Assembly (NCBI GenBank): GCA_950295325.1 | Contig: OX485803.1 | Coordinates: 38,951,554-39,015,553 of the forward strand | Length of the DNA: 64,000 nucleotides | Source: Polytrichum commune | Lineage: Eukaryota > Streptophyta > Polytrichopsida > Polytrichales > Polytrichaceae | Reading direction: 5' to 3' | Part shown: positions 32,102-42,850 of the stretch, one piece after another | Position numbering within the stretch: position 1 is the stretch's first letter | Layout of the letters: each line of letters begins with the position of its first letter | Program-made: the position numbers and the translations under genes | Notes under the pieces: generated by a model | What the model was told of the DNA's origin: nothing | Database searches by the model: none | The model's input: the letters and a program-made list of their open reading frames with translations, nothing else

Positions 32102-32821
32102 ATGAGGAAACCGTTCATAATATTTGACCTCAATGGGGTGCTTTGTCATTCCATGCATATCTCCAATAGTGCATCGAAGGGTCCCTTCCGTAGTCCACAA
32201 GACATGGATTACGGCAGACAGTTCGATACTCTCATTAACAAGAAGGTTGTACGGGCCCGGCCGGGGTTGAGGTGCTTCCTTCGTGATGTCCTTGGCTTGG
32301 CCCATGTCATCATTTGGAGCTCTATGCTCATGGACAACACGAAGGCCATTGTCGGTTTCCTTTTCCGAGAACTCGCAATGCCATGCTTGCTTCTCGGTCA
32401 AGAACACTGCGATGACCTTTATGACCGTAATGGCAACATTGTACCCAAGGTCGGAGGAGGCCGAGGGCCTCAATTCCTAAAGGTACTGAGGAAGAACCTT
32501 TGGGTGGGCGTCCCTATGTTGGAGGGGGTGCCCCACGGTTGTTGGCCCACCCCGGAGAACACGCTCCTCATTGACGATAGCCCGGCAAAGAGTATTCTCA
32601 ATCCCCCGGGCAGTTGCATATTCCCGGATCCTTGGGAGAGTGATAGAAATGACAACTTTCTAGAGAATGAACTAGGACCCTACATTAGGAGGCTTGCCTA
32701 TCACCCCGGAAATGTCCCGGATTTTGTCCTCTCCAACCCCATTGGCAATAGGCCTCTAGGCCCAAGAGATGAGGAATTTAGGAGGTTGTACGGCTATGCC
32801 AAACTCAATAAATTAATATGA
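32102..32821 (+). CDS. FCP1/NIF-type (HAD superfamily) phosphatase-like protein
   Basis: A 239-residue frame opens MRKPFIIFDLNGVLCHSM. HAD motif I is present as D9-L-N11-G-V-L, with Asn in place of the second Asp that acts as general acid in classical DxDx[T/V] phosphatases. DLNG variants are seen in plant NIF-like proteins. Motif II is IIWSSM (70-75, Ser as in [S/T]), a Lys-containing middle region follows, and motif IV is LLIDDSP (155-161). Length fits a stand-alone FCP1 homology domain, which typically dephosphorylates Ser/Thr in proteins such as the RNA polymerase II tail. The frame stays open 5' of the ATG for about 20 codons, so a longer start is possible. It may be cargo of the gene 1/gene 2 element or an independent gene; catalytic competence is uncertain. 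Confidence 0.7.
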   Translation: MRKPFIIFDLNGVLCHSMHISNSASKGPFRSPQDMDYGRQFDTLINKKVVRARPGLRCFLRDVLGLAHVIIWSSMLMDNTKAIVGFLFRELAMPCLLLGQEHCDDLYDRNGNIVPKVGGGRGPQFLKVLRKNLWVGVPMLEGVPHGCWPTPENTLLIDDSPAKSILNPPGSCIFPDPWESDRNDNFLENELGPYIRRLAYHPGNVPDFVLSNPIGNRPLGPRDEEFRRLYGYAKLNKLI

Positions 32822-32908
32822 GAACTGCTTTTTGGGTTTGTACTTGGACTCTCCATGTTTATATCTACCATTTCTCCCCGTATTTTGTAAATGTATTTTT
32901 GTGTCTTA

Positions 32909-33795
32909 GTTGCCTCACCAAGCATCCCAAAGTCTCGTCCATGGCATGTGTGCATCTAAACCGGGCCCCAACTCCCCTTCCATCGGTGTGACCGACATTT
33001 CAATGCCTTCACTATTTCAATTTTCAGCCGTCGATGCCGCCTCTGTTGTTGATTACTCCAAAGACTCGGGGTTTGAAGACAGAGTTGTCGATAGCCCTCC
33101 TCCAAAGGTTCCAAAACTCAATTACGCTCCATCTCCATCTCCATCTCCCCTCCGCAATGAGAAGCACGTTCGAAACCCGCGGTCGACCAGACGCCTTTGT
33201 ATGGATGAACCCCAAATTGATGTCCCGGCGTTTACGAGCGTCCCTGTTGTGCTTGTGGCCCCCCTCGATGTCGCAGAAGCTCAAACCACCACCCCGCAGG
33301 CCAAGGTGCCCAATTATTGGCATTCTCAAGTTTTTCCTTCATGATTTCCGTGCATTAGTGCATTTCATATTCTTTGGGTTTTTCGGACTTCCATCCGTAA
33401 CTTATACTAACCCACGTCATTATATGTATTTATGGTCATTGTTTCAGACCCCAATACACATGAATGTGGGCCGTTCATCCTCGACTTCATCATTGGATAG
33501 GCGAACACTGAAGACTGCTTCTTGCGAGTCTGATCGTTGTTTGGCCCTACGGAAGAATGCAAGACGTTCGGTTTCCCAAACGCATTCGTATTCCACTTAT
33601 TCGGAAGGGGGTCGGCAAATATGGGCAAATGGCACATATTCAGGGTCGACAAATAAACAAGGTTACAGCTGCGGACCCGAGATCTTTAGAGCCATGGAGG
33701 CCATGAAAGCAAAAGAATGTGAAACGGCCATAAATGCTAATAATAGTATTGCAAAAGCAAAAGTAGTGAGTCGTAATCATGATCCGAACGTATAG
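32909..33795 (+). CDS. Unknown gene, probably two exons
   Basis: Exon 1 (from an acceptor-like TTAG at about 32908 to about 33315) reads PSLFQFSAVDAASVVDYSKD and PPPKVPKLNYAPSPSPSP, a Pro/Ser-rich acidic protein. Exon 2 starts after TTGTTTCAG (33446), with a CTAAC branch-like site upstream, and reads MNVGRSSSTSSLDRRTLKTA...IFRAMEAMKAKECETAINAN, ending NHDPNV. The donor of exon 1 is weak (AAG|GTGCCC). No ATG is obvious at the start of exon 1, so it may have an upstream exon. No domain recognised. Confidence 0.35.
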
Positions 33796-34130
33796 GCTAT
33801 ATTAACATACATGTAGTTGTGGAATTATGTTTCTAGGACTTTCGCCTAATATTGGATATTCCACTTGCATTTTGTACTTCAACCCCTATTCAATAAATAT
33901 GATATTGATTTTCCATATGCAAATGTTTCCATATATCCCATTTTCTTATTTTTAATGTATAGTTCCATGCATTTGAGTCTCTTATTTGTTTCCAAAATTG
34001 GGAACATAGCATATTTTTAGTGTTTTCCTTCCTACAAATGTGAAAGCCACGTCCTTAAATAGTCTCAAAATCAACAAAAAGTCTCCAATTACCGAATATA
34101 GTGTTATGTAAGTACATTCCATATTACCAC
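33796..34130. other. AT-rich 3' flank
   Basis: Contains an AATAAA (about 33892) that could serve the upstream gene. Nothing else recognised. Confidence 0.4.
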
Positions 34131-34206
34131 GAGCCTTGGTATGACACATGTGATTCTCAAAACCATCACCCGGACTAGGACGCTTAAGGGTGGTGGGTTT
34201 GGTCTC
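34131..34206 (+). mobile_element. Family U end fragment (U6)
   Basis: The last roughly 75 bases match the inner ends of U4 and U5 (GTGATTCTCAAAACCATCACCCGG, shown here only in part, through GGTGGGTTTGGTCTCACA). The rest of the unit is absent. It is a fossil fragment. Confidence 0.65.
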
Positions 34207-34397
34207 ACACGGGTCTCACGCTAGATGTTGATGGCTCAGATAGTCATGTCGAGGTGGGGCCCACATTTGAGGAGGTGGGCCACCTTAAAGCATGTAGGGT
34301 TTGAATGTTTGCAAGGTGAGGCCCACATTGAGGTGTGTTTTGAGAGCTCGAGTGATGTAGATGACCTTAGTGATCGAGCGGTTTTCACGGCTTAAAT

Positions 34398-34828
34398 ACC
34401 GTACACGGATATTGTTACGCATCTGCGCATCAATGATCCGATTAGTTTAGACGTGAACGCCGCGTGCTTCATGATGTTAACCAACGATCTACCCAACCTG
34501 TTCGGTATCATAGCAGGGCCGGTGAATATGGTGATTAAGATCAGATATAATCCTGAGTTTGATGATTGGCTGCACGTTATATTTGATTATATAGTAGTCT
34601 GTGTTTATGTTGGGACTCACGCTTACACCCTATCGTGATTATTACTTGTTATCACGAAATAAGGTGAACGTGCCGATAGGAGCCTTGTCAGATTGTCTGT
34701 ACACCTGGGATGCTCGGTGTTGTAAGGTGTCATTCTTTGGTATGAACTGGCGAGCCGATTATCGATCACTATATCCGTTTCTGAGAAGAAGATTCCATTT
34801 GATTATGATAACGGATCGACACAAATGA
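34398..34828 (+). pseudogene. Unknown coding remnant
   Basis: Two adjacent frames look protein-like: IVTHLRINDPISLDVNAACF followed by FDDWLHVIFDYIVVC, and then in another frame VPIGALSDCLYTWDARCCKV. The change of frame suggests a decayed gene fragment. No family recognised. Confidence 0.3.
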
Positions 34829-35750
34829 CACAGACATCACAATGTCTTAAGCAAACGATTAGTCAAACTTATTTGTTTTTTCAAAACAAATTTGAAGATA
34901 TATGAATTTCAAAGAATTTTTTATTAAATCAAATTTTTTTATATATTATTAAATCAAAATATTTTAAATGCAAATATTTTTCGTGATTATTGTTCAATGT
35001 TAGCAAATCGGATATGCATTACATGCGTTTTTACAAGGCGATTTCAATGAGCTATTACCTACCTATTAATTTGACATTAACAAAAATTTATCAATTAAAA
35101 AATTAATTTGTATTAAGGTCTTGACCAACAAATTTAATGTGGAATATTAGTCTTTTTCGAAGCGAGACACACGCATTTTTATAAAGAACCTATTATTACA
35201 AGAGATGTGCTTAAATTTGTAAACGGCTATACGTTATAAAAGAAGAATGAATTTACGTGAATATACGTGGATTTTTTTATGTTAGTTATTTTAGGATTAT
35301 TGTAGAATATTTTATAATATTAATATTAATATTAAGTATCACGGGGAAGCCGTGGAACAAGTGGGAGTCGGAGTAGTAGTGGATATAGAGGGATAACAGA
35401 ATGGGGACCAAACTTAGGCAGTTCCAGAAGTATACAACACATGCCACCACGATCTCCGATACGGCGGACATCAAGATCACATAGCCGTACACGTTATGTA
35501 CCTTTGGCTTCGGATAGTGATGAACGACGGAAATGGAAATGCGCAGCATATTCGGAAGGGATAGAGAAGGGTCCACGGCATCAGGTGTTGAGTACCAACA
35601 TTATGAGAGAGAAATGAGTCACAACAGAGCACCTAAGGGCATCAAACATCACCAAGAGGAAGAACATCATCACCGAAATGAAGAAATGAAGAGAGGAACA
35701 CGAAGAGAGCTCTCCGAAGCTCGGCCACGGAATTAGGCCCTCCTTCCACA
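34829..35750. other. AT-rich region and low-complexity S/R-rich frame
   Basis: 34830-35330 is very AT-rich and empty. 35340-35735 has overlapping short frames rich in Ser/Arg and His/Glu (HHQEEEHHHRNEEMKR), perhaps the tail of an old gag-like frame. The left limit of the gypsy LTR could not be fixed here. Confidence 0.3.
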
Positions 35751-36330
35751 GAGATACAAGACCAACGCGCGGTTATGGGGTCCCTTACCCACGGGTATAG
35801 GACAATCAGAGTTTTAGTGAAGGAGAACTTAGGAATTAAGTAGAAGGCTATTATATTAGTATAAAGGAGTTAGTATTAAGCATTATGGAGTATATAGGAA
35901 TGTAAGGTTTTGGATTTAAAGGACTATTGAAGAGGCATGATTACGGAGTATATAGGAATGTAGGATTTTTGAAGAGCATGATTATGGAACATATAGGAAT
36001 ATTGAAATATGAAGTTAGAACTATTTTGAAAAGGGCATTATGAAGATACTAAGAAGCCTATAGGATAAAGTTAGATTCTACTAGTACGTTTTAAATACAA
36101 ATCATTGGAATCAATCAAATATGAAGATTTGATTTAAATCTCATAAAAGATTTGTGATGTAGCCACGATGAAGATATAGTAGAATCTTAGAGATACGAAC
36201 ATTAGAGAGGAAAAACGGTTATAACCGTTTATGATAAATAGCATCTACATATATCGGAGATAGTTAGTTATCTAAGGAAGTGGAGTTAACAACCACTCTT
36301 AATATAGATTTTAAGATAGATAGAAAAGAC

Positions 36331-36340
36331 TATATAAGGG
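36331..36340 (+). promoter_or_regulatory. TATA box of the probable 5' LTR
   Basis: TATATAAGGG lies in otherwise AT-rich DNA about 1.3 kb before the primer-binding-like site. It is placed as expected for an LTR promoter. Confidence 0.5.
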
Positions 36341-37655
36341 AAGCAATTTAGGAGACTTATACCTCATTTTCTACACAACAAAGTTATCTTAAATTTGAGT
36401 GTCAAGAATCACTTGAAACTTTTGTAACTCTCATCTCGAGGAACTTTTGCAATACATTATCTTTTCTACAAATACGTGTGATCTTTCTACCTCTCTCTCA
36501 AATTGTCTTACAAGTTTGTTAAGCAGTACTTGGAACTTAAGTGATTGAGCAACCGAGAGTAGAGTAGATTGAGTAGATTCTTTTGAGAAAAAAACTCAAA
36601 AGATAGTGTGAGGGTGAAAACAAAGCGTTCAAGACAAATTGGAGAATCAATGGGACTTTGAGAGAGATTGAATTGAGAAAGCGATTGTCAAACTTGAGTG
36701 AAGGAAACAAGATTATCTCTCAAAGCGGAACTTATCATTGATCTCCTCAAAAGGAAATTATAAATATACATGTGATTGAATGATTGAAGAATTATATGCA
36801 TGTTATGATTTAAGCAAAACCACTTAACGATTACAAACTCCTTCAAAAGAGGAGGAGCTTATTATTGAAAACTATATAATTGACTTATAAGTATTATACA
36901 TATTATTCTACATATTGATTGTTGAACTCATGGTTAACAAGAATGATGAAGACATTAATTTACATCAAAGTTTAAATACATATGAATGAAGTAATATTGA
37001 TATAAGATAATCTACTTATTATAATTGTTATTGAACCTCTTCATTTTAAGATACTTTGTGAGTTGTTGGATGTCATTAACAATCGGAGAAGAGTTCTTCT
37101 CTCTTGAGTAACTCAACAGAGTATAATTATTCTTGTTATTAAAACACTTTGAAGTTCAACGTGACATTGCAAAACAATTAATGAAGTGTTCATGAACTTA
37201 TAACTACTATATGCATAATTGTCAAGTTATAATATTATACGTAGTAACACTTGAGCTTAAAAAGGAAGACTCAAGAATATTATATCTTCTTCATCATTAT
37301 AAGATACTATCATTTATGTGATTGATGCTTATGAATTACGAGTCTTAAAGACTCGTATGATTTATTGAAAACTATATTATTATCAAGGATATTGTTACAC
37401 CTCTTGAAGCTTTCTTTAAATCTAATGGTTTTTATTATCAATGATGCCTTATATTGAGAGTAAGAATTAAGATAATGAGATTGTGTTCACTCCAATAATT
37501 ATATTCATATCATAAGGAGAAGAGAGGGATTATTAATTCGAGACCGAACATATTAATGAGGCACGGTAGTTCTCAAGTGAATATAAATTTACGTGATGTC
37601 TCACCGTGAGTCTTCTTGAGCTAATTTGCAAGAGAACGACCTACGGGGTGCATCA

Positions 37656-37680
37656 TTTTAGCGACCATGCTGGGGATTCT
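37656..37680 (+). other. Primer-binding-like site after the 5' LTR
   Basis: The sequence TTTAGCGACCATGCTGGGGA follows a CATCA end. It resembles the TGGCGAC-CTGGGGA block found directly after the 5' LTR in plant gypsy elements. Assignment is by resemblance only. Confidence 0.4.
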
Positions 37681-37891
37681 TGCCATTAATGTGTTTCGGT
37701 AATTTAAATGTGAAAGGGTGATTTAATGTGTCTCGGTGTTTTAAGTGTGAAAAGGACGAAAGCGGAGGTTCTTGGCGAATGCGTTAACTAAGCACGTGGA
37801 GAATTACGCCAAGAAGAGCGGACAACCGCAACGTCATATCTACCAATTGGAACTTAACACGATTCGGAGATAATGCGCCTTACTAGTAAGA

Positions 37892-39123
37892 ATGTCAAAT
37901 GAGAAGAGACATACGGAAGACGACCGGGAGATACGTGATACGTTGAATGAATTAAACTTCATCACTTTTTGCGAGGCCATACTCAAGGAGACCGAAACTC
38001 AAGAGAAATTCTATCAAGTGGAGATTGAGGAATCCCTACTTTACAAATGGTGGCACACAACGGGAGAAATTTCCAATGAACAACAAGCAAAATTGGAACG
38101 TTAAATCAAAGGAGAAGATAGTGAACGACCAAAAGGAACTAATATCAAGTTGGCCGTGGGAATATCCCGATTACATCAAAGAATCTAACAAAGCGGAAGA
38201 ATGGATTAGCACCAAACGATTTCGTGACTTAATGGTATGTATGAACCGAGTATACATCGATCAAGCGTGGAGAAGTTTTGAAGAAAGACGGATTAGTTTC
38301 ACATATCGATCGGAGTTTGAGAAACGAATCAAAGACTTACCCGAAGAATTACAAGCCATCATATTTTCAAAAGTGTGGAACAAAGGCAAGGATACGTTGT
38401 GGGAGTGCATGCCGGGAACAACAAATCAAAGTGGGTACCATTATAATCTAGAAGGGTTCCTTTACGACCTATACTACACACGAGTAATGGTACCGGCTAC
38501 GATCAATGATTCCTTGGTTTGAGAACATCCATTGCCGCGATAACTTACGAGAAAGATTAGAAGAAGGATCCGAAGAAAAGCAATTAATCGGACCACTTGA
38601 AGCCTCACATGTCGAAAGAGCGATTTTAAGGAAATTTGAAAAATCAAACGTGAAAGGAGTATACGTGATTGATGATCTTATAGAAGACATTGACACTAAA
38701 GGAATTGTGAGTCATTGGCCTTGGGAGTACCCGAAGTTTAGTTGGGACGAAAAGGTACTAACTCAATATGAAGGAGTAAAAAGGTTCTATGACTTGATGT
38801 GGAACATGCACAAAGTTTATAAGACAAAAGCAACCAGGAACTTTATCAAGAAACAAATCGGATTTACTTATCGATCGGAGTTTGAGAGGAGAATCTACGA
38901 ACTACCGGAAGAACTACAAGCAAAGATATTCTCAAAAGTGTGGAATCACGGGAGAATTGGAATCGGGAAACGGGCGAAAGGCGCCACAAGTCATAGAGGG
39001 TACCACTACCCACAAGAGGGATTATTATATAAATTGTACTTCGAAAGAGTGATGATAAAACTTTACAACGGACTAGAGAAATTGGAAAATAATGAGCGAG
39101 GGTTGATCAAGTTAAACGAGTGA
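37892..39123 (+). CDS. Gypsy upstream frame: duplicated unknown module
   Basis: Two copies of a module of about 110 residues lie in tandem. Each has SxWPWEYP, then RFxDLMxxMxxVY, then FTYRSEFExRI, then LPEELQAxIFSKVWN, then GYHYxxEGxLYxLYxxRVM. This is the position of the extra ORF1 in Ogre/Tat elements. No known domain recognised. It is part of a broken element. Confidence 0.55.
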
Positions 39124-39430
39124 AATTTTAAGAATCCATTGGGGAGGAAGAGAAAATTAGATTAAGAGATAATTTGTCCTAAGAGTCGTACTAGCGAAAG
39201 GATGAATATAGAATGCACATAGTTGAAGCCGGGAGGGCCAACTAGGGTGGTCTAAGATCATGCTAAGTAGTGTTAATGTACGACGAAGAGGAAGAGAAAA
39301 CTAATTGAGTCAACAAGAATAGTGTGTCCTAAGAACCGTACTAGCGAAAGGATGAATATAGAATGCACATAGTTGAAGCCAGGAGGGCCAACTAGGGTGG
39401 TCTAAGATCATGCTAAGTAGCGTTAATGTA
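39121..39430 (+). repeat. About 145-bp tandem duplication before gag
   Basis: The segment with GCGAAAGGATGAATATAGAAT and TGTACGACGAAGAGGAAGA occurs twice in direct orientation. The second copy runs into the gag start, so the duplication includes the region around the first gag codons. Confidence 0.85.
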
Positions 39431-41777
39431 CGACGAAGAGGAAGACACTAGGGAGCGAAGTCGTTCGCCGCCATCTAGGAGAGAGGCCGAGGCCGAACGT
39501 AAGCACATTAACCGTATGCAACATGGAGTAAACCCCAATAGCGAGGAAGGAAGAGCCGAGAGGCAAAGAAGAGAGAGAACGGAACGATACGAGAGACGGG
39601 CAAGACAAAGAGCCGAAGGTCTTGATGTATCTAGATCACCATCCCCATCACTAACAAACGATAATCTAGACCAACCATCACCTTATGAATACGAAAACCT
39701 AGATAGAGAAGAGCAAGGAGACACCGTCACTCCATTAGGAACATTCGAAACAAACACTAGAGAAGGGATACCCCAGAATATTAATTTTGATCAAGACACA
39801 CAAGAAAGCATAGTAGTGAACGAAAATTCAACAACAACTCAAAGTGAGGAACCAACGTCAAGACAAGTCAACCAAACATTTGAAGAATTTTTGCAACAAG
39901 TAAGGGCTAGTGAGAAATTATTTGACTATAGGGTACCGATTAATAGCACAACAAGATCCGGAACAACGTCATTAGGGACGAATATTGGAAGTTCCGGAGG
40001 AGGAAGAGGAAGTGGAACTATAGCCATGTCGGGAGGAGCGCCACCCCCGCCTAGAAGAGGGAAGATACCTCTTCCTACATACAAAGGAAAGGAAGATCCG
40101 GACACTTACATAAAAGAGTATGTCAATATATGTCATGCCAATCAAGAAGGGACCGATGCGGAGAAACTAAGATTGTTTCCGGTGACTCTAAAGAAAAAGG
40201 CACTAGAATGGTACACTCAATTTCCCGCGAATCACTTTTTGAATTGGAACGATTTAAAGACAACTTTTATCCAACGTTTCCGATCAACCAAATCGGAAGG
40301 GGAGATCATCAACAACTTGTCACATGTAAAGCAAAAGAAAGATGAATCGGTGGAAGAGTTTTATGAGCGAGTAATGGTAGCGGCGGCTAAAATTCAACCC
40401 GCACCGGGAGAACAAATTAGAAAAACTTGGTTCATAAATGGACTAAGGAAAGAATACAAAAAATATGTGAACATTTTACCAAGTGATACTTTGGAGGAAG
40501 CACTAGCTTCGGCACGAAAGATTGAGATAAGCAAGACTAAGAAAGAAAGGATGAAGGAAGACGAATCAAGTGGAGATTCAAGTAGCGATTCCGATGATGA
40601 TGCAAGAAGAAGGAAGAAAAAGGGAAAGGCTAAGAAGGCCGATGTTACTAAGGATGATTTAAAGGCTCTTAAACAAGAGATAGAGGAACTAGCCATCGGC
40701 ACTCGGAAGTTTAGGACGGGAGTCACTTGCTGGAGATGCCGCAATGAAGGCCATTACTCAAATGAGTGCCAATTAAAGAGTTGCTCGAATTGCAATAGCA
40801 CTACACACAATACAAATGAATGTGTTTATGATGGAAGAAGGCGAGAAAGGAGATTTGGAGTGAATCAAGTACAACCACAATTAAACAACAACCGGAGAAG
40901 GGCGGGAGCCGAGCCTCCGAGATTTAGAGATGAAGAAAGACCGCGGTTCGGGGAGAATCGGCGAGATATGAGATACCCCTATCAAGGGAGAGATAAGCAA
41001 AGGGATGAAGAATACCCCTATTACGGGCAGGAATACCGAAGAGGAGATCGGTACCCGTACGACAATTACCGGAGGGAAGCGACATACCCCTACCGAAGCC
41101 AATACTACCCAAGGGAAGAAGCATACCCCTTTACAGGCGGCCCTAGAGGACTTATTAATCACGGGAGATTGGAATACCCCAGGGATGTGATGGACAACAA
41201 TGGCCAAAAAGCCGCGTTGAGAATCGGGTACACTGGCCTACCGCGACGGGAAGGCAACGCCGACGAGTGCTATTATTGTCATCAACAGGGTCATAGAAAG
41301 CTGGAATGCTCATTGTTTAGAAAACATCAAGAAGAAGCGAATGATTACGCGAAGAAGCCCACGGTGGCGGCAAATGTAGTGACACCAAGTGTGTGTGTGA
41401 TGACGAGAGCCCAAAGAGCGGCGAAGGAAAACTCTAAGGAAGAGAGTGAATCGGAAGATGAAGATAACGGAGATGATAGAAAGAGCGAAGACTCGGAGAA
41501 TAGCGATGATGAAGATGGTGAGAACACCATAAAGATTATGGATGATGATAGTGAAGATGAGCAAATGTCACAGGAGGTGCGGGATGCACCGGATGACTTA
41601 ACATGGAAGAAGAATCGGGAGATTCACCATGGAGAAAGCGGAAACGCGAAGACGCCAAGGAGAAGGCGAAAGGAACTTAAGTCACAGGAGGTGTGGGATG
41701 CACCGGAGGACTTAGAACGGAAGAAGAATCGGAAGATTCACGATGAAGAAAGCGAAATGAGAATGAGCCCAGGATGA
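39426..41777 (+). CDS. Gypsy gag part
   Basis: Opens MYDEEEDTRERSRSPPSRRE. It has the retrotransposon gag block (LPTYKGKEDPDTYIKEYVNI; EWYTQFPANHFLNW; FIQRFRSTKSEGE) and two CCHC zinc knuckles (CWRCRNEGHYSNEC and CYYCHQQGHRKLEC) flanking a stretch of repeated YPY words. The C-terminal part carries tandem copies of a module with SQEVxDAPxD-KKxRxIH. It forms the particle shell in related elements; here it is a fossil. Confidence 0.8.
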   Translation: MYDEEEDTRERSRSPPSRREAEAERKHINRMQHGVNPNSEEGRAERQRRERTERYERRARQRAEGLDVSRSPSPSLTNDNLDQPSPYEYENLDREEQGDTVTPLGTFETNTREGIPQNINFDQDTQESIVVNENSTTTQSEEPTSRQVNQTFEEFLQQVRASEKLFDYRVPINSTTRSGTTSLGTNIGSSGGGRGSGTIAMSGGAPPPPRRGKIPLPTYKGKEDPDTYIKEYVNICHANQEGTDAEKLRLFPVTLKKKALEWYTQFPANHFLNWNDLKTTFIQRFRSTKSEGEIINNLSHVKQKKDESVEEFYERVMVAAAKIQPAPGEQIRKTWFINGLRKEYKKYVNILPSDTLEEALASARKIEISKTKKERMKEDESSGDSSSDSDDDARRRKKKGKAKKADVTKDDLKALKQEIEELAIGTRKFRTGVTCWRCRNEGHYSNECQLKSCSNCNSTTHNTNECVYDGRRRERRFGVNQVQPQLNNNRRRAGAEPPRFRDEERPRFGENRRDMRYPYQGRDKQRDEEYPYYGQEYRRGDRYPYDNYRREATYPYRSQYYPREEAYPFTGGPRGLINHGRLEYPRDVMDNNGQKAALRIGYTGLPRREGNADECYYCHQQGHRKLECSLFRKHQEEANDYAKKPTVAANVVTPSVCVMTRAQRAAKENSKEESESEDEDNGDDRKSEDSENSDDEDGENTIKIMDDDSEDEQMSQEVRDAPDDLTWKKNREIHHGESGNAKTPRRRRKELKSQEVWDAPEDLERKKNRKIHDEESEMRMSPG

Positions 41778-42829
41778 GGCAAAGGGAAAATGAGTCACAG
41801 GAGGTGCGGGATGCACCGGAGGACTCGGAATGGAAGAAGAAGCGGGAGATACACCGCCAAGTAACGAATACAATCAAGAAAATACAACGGGAAGCGGGTG
41901 AAGATCTTTTAGAGCCAGAAGATCTTGCAGCAGAGTACCGGACGTCGTCTAGGAGAAAAGCGACGGAAGAAGAACCCCGATCGAGGGTAGGACAAATTAT
42001 TCGAAAAGTACTAGATTCAACTCAAGCAAATATAACGATAGGGCAACTTTTGGAGATAGCCCCTTATTGCAAAAGAAAGGTAATGGAAGCAATTTACACG
42101 AACGGGCAAGATGAGAGGGAAGTACCTCAAACATATCTCGTAGCCACAAAAGACTTTGATGAAGAGATGCCGATGATAGCGGTATGGACTAAGAATCGGC
42201 GAATACCCAATGTATTACTCGATGGAGGATCGGGAGTGAATATTATTACGGACACTTTGATGGACAAATTGGGAATAGAAAAACAACTTGAAGTGTCACC
42301 ATTTACGATCAAAATGGCGGATCAAAGGAAAGTAACGCCACTTGGAATCATCAAGAATTTGAAAATCAATATTGGAGGATTAACTTTTAAGATTACCGTG
42401 ACGGTGATTAAGATGGAGAATCAAGAGAATAGTTACTCAATGCTACTTGGACGACCATGGCTTAAGCAAGCACGTGCCAAGCATGATTGGGGAAAGAGTC
42501 AACTAATTTTGTATCAAAATGGAATAGATGTATGTATTGGTACAAATCGAAGACCAAAGCTTTCGGATTCATCAAGACCAATCAATATCGAAGGTTTTGA
42601 TTGGGAAGCCGGATTAACCGATGAAGAGGAACAAGTAGTTTATCAAGCTTATCCAAACTTACACCACATAGCCGATGTGGAACTAGATGGATTGAAGCAA
42701 TTATATGAAACCGATTGCAATATGGTTATGACAAACATCAAAGGAGAAAATGTGGAGAATATCAACAAAAAGGGACCCAAAACAAATGCCAAGAGAAAGG
42801 AGAAACAAGTTCCTAAGCTCAAAGAATGA
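41774..42829 (+). CDS. Gypsy protease part
   Basis: It starts with a further copy of the SQEVRDAPED module. The aspartic protease signature is VLLDGGSGVNIITDTLM (catalytic Asp in the DGGSGVN form typical of some plant gypsy lineages), followed by LGRPWLKQARAKHDW. It is the usual gag-to-pol linker of Ty3/gypsy. Confidence 0.75.
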   Translation: MRQRENESQEVRDAPEDSEWKKKREIHRQVTNTIKKIQREAGEDLLEPEDLAAEYRTSSRRKATEEEPRSRVGQIIRKVLDSTQANITIGQLLEIAPYCKRKVMEAIYTNGQDEREVPQTYLVATKDFDEEMPMIAVWTKNRRIPNVLLDGGSGVNIITDTLMDKLGIEKQLEVSPFTIKMADQRKVTPLGIIKNLKINIGGLTFKITVTVIKMENQENSYSMLLGRPWLKQARAKHDWGKSQLILYQNGIDVCIGTNRRPKLSDSSRPINIEGFDWEAGLTDEEEQVVYQAYPNLHHIADVELDGLKQLYETDCNMVMTNIKGENVENINKKGPKTNAKRKEKQVPKLKE

Positions 42830-42850
42830 ACTCCAAAACAAAAAGAAGAC

